A stretch of DNA of 23,990 nucleotides from Darksidea phi (taxonomy: Eukaryota > Ascomycota > Dothideomycetes > Pleosporales > Lentitheciaceae): the NCBI GenBank assembly GCA_030770425.1, contig JASJFT010000377.1, forward strand, positions 1-23,990, written 5' to 3'. Below the pieces are notes generated by a model that worked only from the letters and a program-made list of their open reading frames with translations, did no database searches and was not told the origin of the DNA. A program made the position numbers and the translations under genes. Numbering within the stretch: position 1 is the first letter of the stretch; every line of letters begins with the position of its first letter. Below are positions 12,036 through 21,887 of this stretch, one piece after another.

Positions 12036-12919
12036 AGACTCTATTATCGTCTTTAGTTTAGAGGTATCTTTACCATTAAGGTAGTACTAAACGCCGCTGG
12101 GGCCGGCTCTAATTTATCCTCTAAAGTCTTTAATCGTACCCTAGGAGTTTGTTGGACATTAGGTAACTCGCTCCGATGATATCAGCCATCGTGCCAATGT
12201 CGTATACTAGCCATTCATGATCGCCAAGGTAGACTTAGAACGGAATCCGAACGTACGGTATAGTAGCTATAAAATAAGGTCTGGTATAGGCTCGAGCAGC
12301 CCGATTGGCCACTCAATACGGCGTAATTTGGATACATATCGTTTTCTCGCCGATAGGATATTAACGTTGACGCCAATTATAGATCTATATACTATATACG
12401 CTATACGTACGGAGTAATCTGATCTACCGGCTATAGCGCGGCGCGGTAACCAGGCGCCCTAGGCCAACCCGGCCTAAACGGCTGAGCTACTAATCAGCTA
12501 GGTAACTCGAAATTGACAATCAAAGATCCAAATTAACCATCCTAAGGATAGCCTTATATAGAGTAATATCGATACGGCGAAGATTAAAGCCCTAGAGTTT
12601 ATATTAGTTGGCGGCCAAGCAACTCTCGGTTTTTAGACCCTAAATTCTATATTATCTCTACATAAGATTGTTGGACCGCTACTAAATAGAAAACCGGGAG
12701 CCCTAGACCGCCAACGTAACGTATACCTTTTATTAGAACCTTACGGAGAGTAGTAGCATTCTACGATAACCTAGTAGCGGCAACCCTAGGGAGGGCGTCT
12801 AATAAATAATATCTTATGATATTCTAAACGGCGTAAAATACTTCTTAAAAGATTAGGAGTCGAACCAGCCGACGTATATAGGTACTTCTCCATCTACCTT
12901 ACCGCGCGTACCCCCTATT
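12036..12919. other. PKS/hydrolase divergent intergenic region
   Basis: This 884-bp gap lies between the 5' ends of the PKS (minus) and the FSH1 hydrolase (plus), so it should hold both promoters. A small perfect inverted repeat TAGGCC-AACCC-GGCCTA lies at 12460-12476. A 66-codon open stretch at 12217-12417 has no recognisable motif and is not called a gene. No transcription-factor site could be assigned with confidence. Confidence 0.45.
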
Positions 12920-13747
12920 ATACGTTTCCTCTACCTACATAGCAGTAGTATAAGCACCCAGGTCTATTACAGTATCCAACTCCGATTCACTCGATTAGAA
13001 GTCTAACTCCAAAATAGTAGTTCTAGATACAATCTAGTAAGATCCCTACTACCTCCTCACGCGAGAAGTCCTAAGAGTTAGAGACTAATATTATCCGCTT
13101 ATCCAAGCGCCCCTCCGCTACGAACTTGGCGATGAGTACATGTACGAATTCGTCCAAGGCACAGTCCCTTAGCCTATAGTAGCTAGTAAGAATGACCCCC
13201 GAAGATAGTAGGACGAGTAGTAAGCCTAACTAAATTGTTCACGCTCGCAGAACTAGAAGGTATCTCCGACCCCTTATCGCCGTATTGGAGCTATTACGCC
13301 TATACCGTCGCTGACTATCGCGTCGCTCTTGACCAGTTGGGTGATTACGTGGCCTCGGAGGGCCCTTTCGACGGGGTTTTCGGATTTAGCTAGGGAGCTC
13401 TGCTTGCCTTGCTATACCTTTTACGCCATTAGAACAGCGACTCGAAATTACCTTCGCCATTCAAGTACGCTGTTCTGCTGTCGTTGACTAGTTCCGTCTA
13501 GTAAATTCAGGATATCCTCTCCTTAACTAGGCATAAGATGGTATAGATACCGGTTTCTATAATTTAGGGAAAGTAGGATATATATACTACGTCGGACGAT
13601 ATACTAGGAAGATACTAGAGAGAAGATAAGGTTTAGAAGTTTATACACGCTGGAGGCTACGAAATACCTAGTCCTAGTATTACGGACAGCGTTTCTAGCA
13701 CCGTTCGACAGATTAGGAGAGCAATTTTCCAGGCACAAGCTAAGTAG
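12920..13747 (+). pseudogene. FSH1-family serine hydrolase, LovG-like thioesterase
   Basis: This small alpha/beta hydrolase of the FSH1 family often sits beside fungal HR-PKS genes, where LovG-type members hydrolyse the chain off the ACP. The start is decayed to ATA (12920-12922) and is followed by RFLYLHSS, in place of the family's LCLHG block. LRYELGDEYMYEFVQGTVP follows, then a likely intron (13186-13250, GTAAG...CCTAAC...GCAG). The second exon carries LEGISDPLSPYW, then GPFDGVFGFS-stop-G with the nucleophile serine kept (about 13390). PFKYAVLLS and, near the end, KFIHAGGYEIPSPS have Tyr where the catalytic His should be. The frame ends at 13747. It is divergent from the PKS and tail-to-tail with the MFS gene, 107 bp apart. 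The family call is strong; the product-release role is inferred from context. Confidence 0.87.
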
Positions 13748-13854
13748 TAGGTTTTAAATATAGATAATATTAAAGTCTTTAGATCTTAAATCGTTCTCGT
13801 TATGATAACCCAGCCTACCTGTTCCTCCCGAGATAACCCGCCCTAGATACTAAA

Positions 13855-15674
13855 CTAATGACTTTTCTTGTTCAACTTTTAAGTGTTCTACATAAGCGTA
13901 GTCGTAGGAATTTATATAGTAGCCAATCTAATTAGTATCGTCATCTGTAAGTTGTACCCTTTAGCAAAGATAACTCTAATAGTCTCCAAAGACCTATTGT
14001 CGAGGTATTTGATAATATCGGTGTTCTTCAATATCGCAGCCACGGTATCTAGCGGAAGGACTTCCGAGAGGTAGGTACGAAGATAGGGAGTCGATATAGA
14101 GGAAGCTATAGTAATGCCTACTAATCTACTAAGATACCGAAACTAAGAGATTACAGAGCTTCCGGTTGCTATCGACTATTAGAATATTTTAGAAGGTATT
14201 ATATTGAACTTACCTAGGTCCTACTTCTCCATAGTATAAGGAATAAAGAGTATTAAGGCTGAGTTTACAAACCCTACTCTAAGTCTAGTAAGTACTTGGA
14301 AACCGTACTACGTAGTATCTATACGAGTACTTAATGGAACAGTTATTACCTATAAGGTAACGCCAACTATTTATAGGATGGCTCCGGCCAAGAATATATA
14401 TGTAGGTGGAACCTTAGGCTTGTCTATAAGGATAGTAGTAATATAAGCGCTAGTAGGTACTAGAACTTCAAAGGGTATAAGGCGTACTCTAGTAGCGATA
14501 GGCGATAGTCCGTTTATAGTTATAAAGCGTTATAGTACTTGTACCAGACAGACAAACTAAACGTATCCGACGAAGAAGGTATTTCTAATTGGGGTTTCTG
14601 TTAGTTAGGTTTTTGAAGTTAAGCTAAGGAGAACTATTAACTTATAGAAGTATACCGACTCTAATTCGGCTCTATAGAAATCGCCATAGAAAAACAGGCT
14701 CGGGTGAATTCCGTTTTATAGTAACATAAAACGACCAAGCGAAGAATAGTACAAGGAAAGCTAGCGCGTAAAGGAGTAAAGCTAGTACTTTTCTAGACGT
14801 CCATGCATATCCTAAAGCGGCTTCTTATAGCCTAGTAACTAGTAGGACGTAAAACCTAAGTAGAAACGTAAACCCGACGCCATTAATCTTGAATAGTAAC
14901 TTGGAAGAAAAGACGGTACTAAAGGTGAACTTGGGATTTACGGCGTAAGCTTCGTTTGAAAGTCGTATAGGAAATGTCAAAAATAGAATTAGAAAGGCCG
15001 TAGTACCGATGGGAACGCTAAGCCAATGGTAAGCATGCGTTAATTCTCAAGGGGTTTAAGAAAATGTATGGATTGTATCCTTACTTAAATAAGAATATCT
15101 ATCTCTACTGGTGTGTCGAAGCTATAGCACCGCCTATTAGAGGCCTAATCGTTAGGGCCAACGCTATAATAATAGTAACCATACCCATGTTCGCAGCCTA
15201 TTTGGTCGGAGGTAAGAGTTCGAAGAATATAAAGTATACGATTAAAACGATACCGTACCCTCCAATACCTTGAACCCATCGGAACATTATCCTGAAAGAC
15301 TGTTAGTAAGAATAATAGCAAAAGAAGAGGTCTTATAGTTGATTAAGCGTTTGGCTGGCTCCGTACAACCTAGAGAAGACGGTAAAGAGAAATAAAGCCG
15401 AGAGAATGGTAAACTTTCTCCTAATTATATCGAATAGCTTTCTATATACTATCTGAAAGCCGTAGAATATCAAGAGGTATACGGTAAATACCCAGGAACT
15501 CTTCTCGTACCCGCCTAAATCATCTGTAATTGTAATTATCGCTATACTTACAATCAAGGCTTCGACCATAGCGATAAAAAGAGCTATAATAAGGCCTACG
15601 GTGATTACGTGAATACGCTATCCTGTAATATAGTACGTCGATACAGGGACGGGAGTAGCGTCGCGGGAAACCAT
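13855..15674 (-). pseudogene. MFS efflux transporter (14-TM type likely)
   Basis: This major facilitator superfamily exporter of the fungal multidrug/toxin-efflux type would sit in the plasma membrane and expel the cluster product. From the ATG at 15674 it reads MVSRDATPVPVST, then a first hydrophobic helix ending SIAIITITDDLGGYE. SSWVFTVYLL and FDIIRRKFTILSA (the loop 2-3 motif A region) follow. Next come FRWVQGIGG and LTIRPLIGGAIAS (motif C-like). An intron at 15018-15084 (GTAAGG...TTAG) joins to give FNVPIG. Late helices include LAGAIL, YGFQVLTRLRVGF and LVGITIASSIS, and the tail ends KLNKKSH at 13855. The 1.82-kb span fits a 14-helix member. Most stops are TAG/TAA at Trp/Gln positions. 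The family is certain; the substrate is inferred from the neighbours. Confidence 0.9.
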
Positions 15675-15680
15675 ATTAGT

Positions 15681-15703
15681 AGAAGTTCGACGCTCGAACT
15701 TCT
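15681..15703. promoter_or_regulatory. 10-bp perfect inverted repeat with TCG-N5-CGA core upstream of the MFS gene
   Basis: AGAAGTTCGA (15681-15690) and TCGAACTTCT (15694-15703) are perfect inverted arms around CGC. The centre reads TCG-ACGCT-CGA, the general half-site layout bound by some Zn(II)2Cys6 regulators such as AflR, though it does not match the full AflR consensus at the first spacer base. It lies 7 bp upstream of the chosen MFS start. The frame is also open here, so the repeat could be N-terminal coding sequence instead. Confidence 0.35.
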
Positions 15704-16698
15704 CTATATCTACCGAGAGTACGTTTTACTCTAGTTCTTTTTACGATATTACGATAATTGCTATACACTGTATTCGGCAAGATCTTAAAATGAACGGAGC
15801 TTAATATAGTAAGACTGCGCTCTCCTATATTAATACAGTCTTGGCTAATCGCAATGTTCCCCGTAGATAATGATCGACGGCCCCCTCTAACTGTATATAC
15901 GGTACAGTAATATCCTAGATAGAATATACTAGTACAATCTAAGTCGGAAACCGAAAACGATTAATCTACTTGAGACTAGCTAATCTATACAAGACGGCGG
16001 TACAGCAACGGTAGTACGATACAACTATATCATAACGTCGAAGGGCTATATAATTATTAGGTAGGATAGCTCTATTTTGGTAGACCCGATATAGCGGAAG
16101 GGCTCGAAGTAAGTATACGGGCGAGATTAAGGTCGTACAGGCGGCTACGTTACTTCGATATTTAGCTACCCAATAATACGACTATATAGCTTATCGGCCG
16201 AAACGTAAAATCTACTTTAGTAGTAAAGGCCGATCGTAGTCGATGTCTAGTTTCTTCGTTTATCCATATATCGGACCGCCTCGTTACTACTCCCCGGGAA
16301 TTATAAGTATATCTAGAGGTATATATATAACGGTAGCGACTACCGTAGTTAAGACAGACTCGAGCAAAGTACCCAGTCGGAACAACGGTTGAATAATATT
16401 GCCGTAGGGATATTTAGCGTTACTTAATCATCTATATAGGGATCTAGGCCGTTAGCTTAGTATATACGCCCATCGTAATACTCCTATATCTTTTACGACA
16501 TGGCCGATAAAGAACAATCGTACATACTAAGGTATACTAGGGCGAAAAGATGGAAAACTACTTCCCTAGAGGCTATATAATGAATTTTAGTAGAAGTATA
16601 AAGGAAGATACTATCGTAGTTAGCTTATTAAGGTACTGAGGCTCTAAAATAGCGTATTACGCCTGCCGTCTAGCGGCTTAGAGCCGTAGGATTATATC
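15704..16698. other. Intergenic, no recognised gene
   Basis: This is about 1 kb between the MFS 5' end and the 3' end of the SAT4/rhodopsin gene. It is TA-rich with stops in all frames. An ATG at 16500 opens a frame that stops after roughly 26 codons and has no known motif. A gene too heavily mutated to recognise cannot be excluded. I see no RNA gene or repeat. Confidence 0.4.
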
Positions 16699-18014
16699 TA
16701 TACCGTCGAAACCCTATCAAACATTACTTTAGTTGTCTTCTTCCCCGAGTATACCAGCTGCCGTTCTACTTCGCACGCCTTGCGTATCCTCTCCGCTCTC
16801 TCGGAGGCCTACAAGCGCTCGGTCGAGCTACTATATAGCGAGATAGAATAGTATATATCCTCCAGCTTCGAAAACCCCGCGCCGCGCGGATTAATATAAG
16901 AGGTAGAGCTAGTATTCTTCCTATCAGAGTCTACCAATCCAACTTCCATTATAATTTCGGTGGTTCTGATGACTCCGCTACTACTTATCTTCTACGACCG
17001 GGGAAATAGTCTCTCATATATACTACTGATAGTAGAGCTGAACGATTTGTCCTTAAATATAATCCGCTTGAGTGGGCGTAGACTAGGTATACAGGCGGCT
17101 ATAAAGTAGGTACCGCCCTCGATAATATACTATAGCATCGCTCGAGTACTTCCGTATATCGGATCGGATACGAGGTCAACCACGAAGAATTCGTACATGC
17201 GGATAATAGCCGTTACGATACTACTAAAACTATACGTTAGTAAGACCGCTTTTACTTATTTATATAAGATACTTATATAGAGCTAATTACGAGGGTAATA
17301 AATAGGCCTATCTTTACCGGTCGCTTAACGTATAGCTTATAGATGCCCGGCATCGGTAGCGTAAGGATAATCAGGTCGAAAACGATGTTAGTAATACTAA
17401 CGTAGCGATACATAGACATGATATCGTAGTATTTCCCTCCGGGTATAGAATAATCCTAATTAAAAGCGAAGGGCCGGTAAGCGGCGAATATTAAGACGAA
17501 ACAGACGATGAAGTATATAACGACCAAACTAGTAGTCGCCAAAATGGTCTTTCGGTATCGCGGAGTCGAGAAGACTTGCTAGTAGAGGTATAGTACGGCC
17601 AGCTTCGGGAAAGTAATAGATATAAGATAAGTAACCTCTGTAATTTTACGAATCTTTAGGAATATTATAATCTTCTCGGGATAAGTCAAGGCGAGGTATT
17701 CGACGTGTCGACCTACCCCTCCTTTCGTTACTATTACTACACCGATTAGCATATCGACTTATTTAGAGGATTAAGGGGGTAGTCCTACGGATAGCTAATA
17801 TATAACTTAGGATATTAAATATATAACCTAGAGGTATATAATACTAGAAGTCCTATCCTAACTTACTTCGATACGTATACTTGGAGATAGTATAGGCCGC
17901 GAAGAACACTATCTCCAAGATAATAAACAAGACGGGGACGTTAATAAGAACGCGGCCCTAGTCCTGCGATAGGTACTCCGTACTGGGTTAAGCGCGCGCG
18001 ATATGGTCGAATAT
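16699..18014 (-). pseudogene. SAT4/fungal rhodopsin-domain integral membrane protein
   Basis: This belongs to the large fungal family of seven-helix 'rhodopsin' (SAT4-like) membrane proteins, which lack a proven general function and often sit in secondary-metabolite clusters. The probable start is decayed (ATA near 18014). Helix 1 reads VLINVPVLFIILEIVFF. Later come VTKGGVGRHVEYL, KLAVLYLY-stop-QVFSTPRYRK and a helix LVVIYFIVCFVLIF. The loop RPFAFN-stop-DYSIPGGKYYD is diagnostic, followed by NIVFDLIILTLPMPGIYKL and VKRPVKIGLFITL. A likely intron lies at about 17230-17272 (GTATCT...ACTAAC...TAG), though the exact join is unclear. SIVTAIIRMYEF and IEGGTYFIAACIPSLRPL follow, then a charged Ser-rich tail. 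It is divergent from the P450 across the tandem repeats. The family call is good; the cluster role is unknown. Confidence 0.82.
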
Positions 18015-18191
18015 ATTAAGTTAGAAATACGAGGTACCCGCTTTAACGAGAGAAGAATATGTTTTACTTAGCGTTTATCGATCGTAGGATACGGGATGGA
18101 AGCAGCCTCGTTTTTAAGGCGAAAGGGGCAATACGGCTGAAGGGTATATGTAAAACCGAAGAGACAAGGACGTATATCCTCGTCTACTACC

Positions 18192-18442
18192 TTTACTACC
18201 TATAGATTTAGACGAGACAGTTCGGCCTTGTAAGAATTTAGAACGTAGTACAACGTCCCCTAGCTACAGATTACACGGGTATTAAGTCTCGTATAGCCGT
18301 AATCTTCTCGGGGTGTACAATATTTCGCAACATATAGGATTATATAAATCTAGTTATACTAAGCTAGCTATAGTTAGCTACGCCTATTTTACCATAAGGT
18401 TTAATTCGGTACTATACCGCTAGGACATCCAACGCCGTAAAC
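18192..18442. repeat. 251-bp tandem repeat, copy 1
   Basis: This is the first of two head-to-tail 251-bp units between the SAT4-like gene and the P450. Against copy 2 it has 19 differences, no gaps, and every difference is a transition. It carries more of the TpA versions than copy 2. No coding sense was found, so it probably lies in the shared upstream region of the two divergent genes. Confidence 0.95.
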
Positions 18443-18693
18443 TTTACCGCCTACAGATTCGGGCGAGACAGTTCGGCCTTATAAGAATTTAGAACGTAGT
18501 ACAACGTCCCCTAGCTATAGATTACACGGGTATTAAGTCTCGTATAGCCGTAATCTTCTCGGGGTATACAATATTTCGTAATATATAGGATTATACAAAT
18601 CTAGTTATACCAAGCTAGCTATAGTTAGCTACGCCCGTTTTACCATGAGGTTTGATTCGGTACCATACCGCTAGGACGTCCAACGCCGTAAAC
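18443..18693. repeat. 251-bp tandem repeat, copy 2
   Basis: This second unit directly abuts copy 1. It keeps CpA or TpG at several sites where copy 1 has TpA, and the reverse at a few others (for example 18487 and 18518 against copy 1), so both copies were mutated independently after duplication. Identity to copy 1 is 232 of 251 positions. Confidence 0.95.
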
Positions 18694-18896
18694 CCCGCTC
18701 GTTGTCTTTTACCGGTAGTTTACGTTCTATTTTGTAGCTTTAAACTTACCGTAAAACGACGACGAGTAAAGGATATATAAGCTCGTAGGGTTAGGAACTT
18801 AACTTACTATACTATAACCTATTATTCTAGTACGCGCGATTGTAATCTAAAATAGCGAACCTAGTTACCCTCCTCCTCGTTACGTCTATCGGTTAT

Positions 18897-20602
18897 ATAA
18901 GTCAAGCCCGATCGAAGTCTTATAAATATATACTCACGCTGGCAAAGGTATTCGCTAAGATTATCTACAATCTATTCTTTTATCCCCTTACCGGATACCC
19001 CGGACCGTTCCTAGCGCGTATCTCGTTATGGCCCAATTTTTACCACGTAGTAAAGGGCGACCGACATATCTAGCTATGGTAGAACTTTTAAATTTACGGT
19101 AAATAGATTCACCTACAAGTATAGAGCTGCTATATCTAACTACCTTAAGGTCGCAAGTTCCGCGCCACGCCCGACACGGTCTTCTTTAAATTAGTAGAAG
19201 CCTACGGCGACATCTTCAACTACAAAGCCAACGTGCGTAGATCGAATTTCTATAAGGCGTGGGTACGGGATAAGAACTATATCAATACGCTTAGTACCGT
19301 CGATGTAGAGAAGTACGCTCAAAAGAGACGCCTACTAAATATCGCCTTTACTAAGCAATTAGTAAGAGCGGCTTCCCCAATTATAGCGGAGCATACCGAC
19401 CGATGGAATTAGGTATTAATATCGGAAACTGGCGAAGACGGATAGTCTGTTCCGAGGGATATAAGCATCTGGATTGACTATCTCGTTTTCGACGTCATCG
19501 GCGATTTGTATTTTAGGGAAAACTTTAAGACTAAGGAAGAAGCGGAGAACCCGTATAGAGCTATACCACATACTCTAATAGGGTATATCAAGGCTGGGTA
19601 TCCGGTACGTCCTCCTAGAAGTAGTATTCATTTTTGTCTATACTGACGTACGACCTATAGATGTCTAAATTACCTATTCTCCCGCTTGTACTTTGGCTGA
19701 AGCCTCGAGGTCTAAATCGCTGGATGGAGAAGTCCCTCCCGCCGATAATGAAGAACTATTACGTACTCTTGGAGTAGTATGTCGATAAGCGATTGGAATT
19801 AAACAAGATATTAAAAGGCCCTGTCCGAGCAGACATACTCCACTTCCTCAGTACGGTAAAAGACCCTGAGACCAACCAACTGGCGTGGTCACGCGACGAC
19901 CTGTTGGCGGAGTCCCATCTCTTAATCATGGCTAGGTCGGACACTACGGTAGTTACCATATGTAGACTTTTCTTCTTCTTGACCTACAACCTACGTATCT
20001 ACGACAAGTTGGCCAACGAAGTTCGTACCACGTTCAAATCGCTCGATGAAATATAGTATAGGCCTTAGTTATATAGCTATACGTACTTACGCGCCGTAAT
20101 CTACGAGACGCTTTATATGGCGCCTGCTGGCCCTAGTAAGCTTCCTTGTATGGTATAAAAAGGCGGTATGACGATTAATAGATTCTTCTACCCCAAGGGT
20201 ACTATCGTAGGAACGCTATAGTAGGCATTGTATCGGAACGAAGAGTTGTTCGGAAGCGATATATACACATTCCGCCTAGAGCGGTAGATTCTATCGACGT
20301 ATCCTAATACGTTAAATAGCGAAGAAGAGATCTAGTAACTAAAGCGAGGTTTCTATCCGTTCTCAAAGGGTCCTGGAAACTGTATAGGGTAGAATATTGC
20401 CCTACTATAGCTGTCGTTGCTAATAGCGCGTACGCTTTAGCAGGCAGATTTCCGATTCGCTCCAGGCCAGTCGGTCGGCGAGGGAAAGCCTAAGCTAGAA
20501 TAGGGGAGGACGGATCCCATATAATACCAGATAGGCGACATTTTCATTAGCCTTCGAGAAGGTCCCATTGTTTAATTCCGTACGAGGAACATTGCGAATT
20601 GA
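18897..20602 (+). pseudogene. Cytochrome P450 monooxygenase, RIP-broken with preserved patches
   Basis: This fungal microsomal P450 would oxidise the polyketide using heme and a reductase partner. The start is decayed (ATA 18897-18899). The N-terminus has a hydrophobic stretch ending IIYNLFFYP, then the Pro-rich hinge LTGYPGPFLARISLWP. Intron 1 (19099-19149) joins IYG to RKFRATPDTV; intron 2 is at 19605-19660 (GTACGT...CTGAC...TAG). The C-helix region has WVRDKN and AQKRRLLNIAFT. The I-helix reads LLIMARSDTT (about 19916-19945), with Arg where Gly is usual. ExxR reads YETLY, its Arg replaced by Tyr (20114-20116). The heme loop reads FSKGPGNCIG, Cys kept at 20381-20383 but the usual Arg is Gly. 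A stop at 20573 probably replaces Gln, and TGA at 20602 ends the frame. About 500 residues fits the family. The exact CYP family is not assigned. Confidence 0.92.
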
Positions 20603-21179
20603 AAAGCGTATGCGTCAGAGGGTTCGAAAGGGTTAAAGCCTTATCTACGCTAGAGTAAAGACTCAAGTTCCACCGTAATACTATCTATATCAAGTAGATA
20701 TCGAGAGAGATATTCTTTATAAGGAACCAACTTTACTTCTTCTAATACCTATACTTATTAGCGCGGCTTACGGGGGAACCGTATATTACTAACCTTTTAC
20801 CGTTACTCGTCCGTAACGTAGAATATGAATATAATATCCTTAGGTTTATAGTCTTCATCTATCAAGGGGAGATAGGTATACGAATACCTTCGAGAACGTT
20901 ATAGTAAAATAAGTATTCTATGTCCATACAATCCTCTCGCGTATTACAAGTCTGAATAATAAGATCCGGGTCCAACTGAGCTAGCATCTCCATGGAAAGA
21001 AGGCTAGAGCGGAAGGCTAACCACCGTAGGCCTGAATTTACTCCAGCTCCGTAATCTTCCGCCGTTTTATACTAGTTCACGAGAATGGTAAGCTTACGGA
21101 AATACTATCGAGGTATCGCGCGGATATCGGAGCTACTACTTTCTAGGAATGACGCGAGACGACCGTTAGTAATGATGAA
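20603..21179. other. Intergenic or unrecognised decayed sequence
   Basis: No family is recognised here. On the minus strand about 20870-21060 reads through a fairly open stretch containing VNSGLRWLAFRSSLLSMEM and LDPDLIIQTCNTRED, which looks protein-like, but I cannot place it. It might be a remnant of a gene connected with the open stretch that follows or an independent fragment. Confidence 0.3.
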
Positions 21180-21527
21180 ATGGTTCGTCAAGTAGTATAT
21201 TTGGGCTGCTCCCTAGGAGACGGTATTACCAATGTACTCCTTGTCTACAGCGGACAGAGATCGCCAGAACTTATTCTTAGACGCGATACACTTGCCTACG
21301 ATATTCTTCAACGCCTCGACGGAAAGTTTACGACGTATATGCCCCCTAGTAACCTCCTTAAAGATATCGCTACGGAGCTTATCAGCCAACTAGCTAGTAT
21401 AAGACAATGGCCTAGATATAGACCCGTAGCGTCGTCGGCTAGTATACTTATTATTAGGGTCTTAAACCTACAGAGCGTAATCCGAAGTGTAGATAAACGT
21501 ATATATCGCGTCTCGAAGCTCTTATAG
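21180..21527 (+). CDS. Unrecognised open stretch of 115 codons
   Basis: I do not recognise this protein. It reads MVRQVVYLGCSLGDGITNV at the start, then RRDTLAYDILQRLDGKFTTY, a PPSNLLKDIATELISQL segment that looks like an amphipathic helix, and a basic end. There is no signal peptide or clear membrane helix. It is the longest uninterrupted plus-strand frame in a window where most true genes are broken. The frame continues upstream of the ATG for about nine more codons, to a TGA at 21150, so it may be one exon of a larger gene. Composition is Leu/Ile/Arg-rich like a folded protein. It could also be chance; there is no operon context, and the neighbour downstream is on the other strand. Confidence 0.3.
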   Translation: MVRQVVYLGCSLGDGITNVLLVYSGQRSPELILRRDTLAYDILQRLDGKFTTYMPPSNLLKDIATELISQLASIRQWPRYRPVASSASILIIRVLNLQSVIRSVDKRIYRVSKLL

Positions 21528-21887
21528 CAGCTTCGCCATTATTAATAAGGCTAAATCTCGGTATAACCGTTTGTACTAGATCTCTATATTACTATAAGAG
21601 TTAGCTAATAAAGCTACGTAGCGCTACGCGGTACGAAAATATAATATACCTCTCTATCTTTCTCATTACCTACTTCTAGGCTTCTAGCCGTATTTCAAGA
21701 TCTCCGATGTTATTCCTGGTTTTAACGTACTACTAGAGCGTCGCGACAAACTCGACTAGTAATCCTAGTAGGTTTTTTATTCTACAAGCCCCGCGGATGG
21801 TAACTGTCTCTAAGAGTAGAAGAATACAACCCGAAGCGATAAGGTCTATCGTTGGTAGGAAATAAGGAAGCTCCAAGGTACTAGTCC

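Noticed and set aside
12217..12417. 66-codon open frame in the PKS/hydrolase intergenic region
   Set aside because: No motif and no extension in other frames; consistent with chance.
12441..12482. tRNA-like 5' half on the minus strand (Leu-type start GCCGTTT, D-arm-like GGCCGGGTTGG, GGCGC...GCGCC stem)
   Set aside because: The anticodon loop has the wrong size, no T-arm or box B is visible, and no 3' strand pairs with the acceptor. At best it is a degraded fragment.
15064..15273. 69-codon plus-strand frame
   Set aside because: It is antisense to the MFS gene and its intron; the minus strand has the conserved helices.
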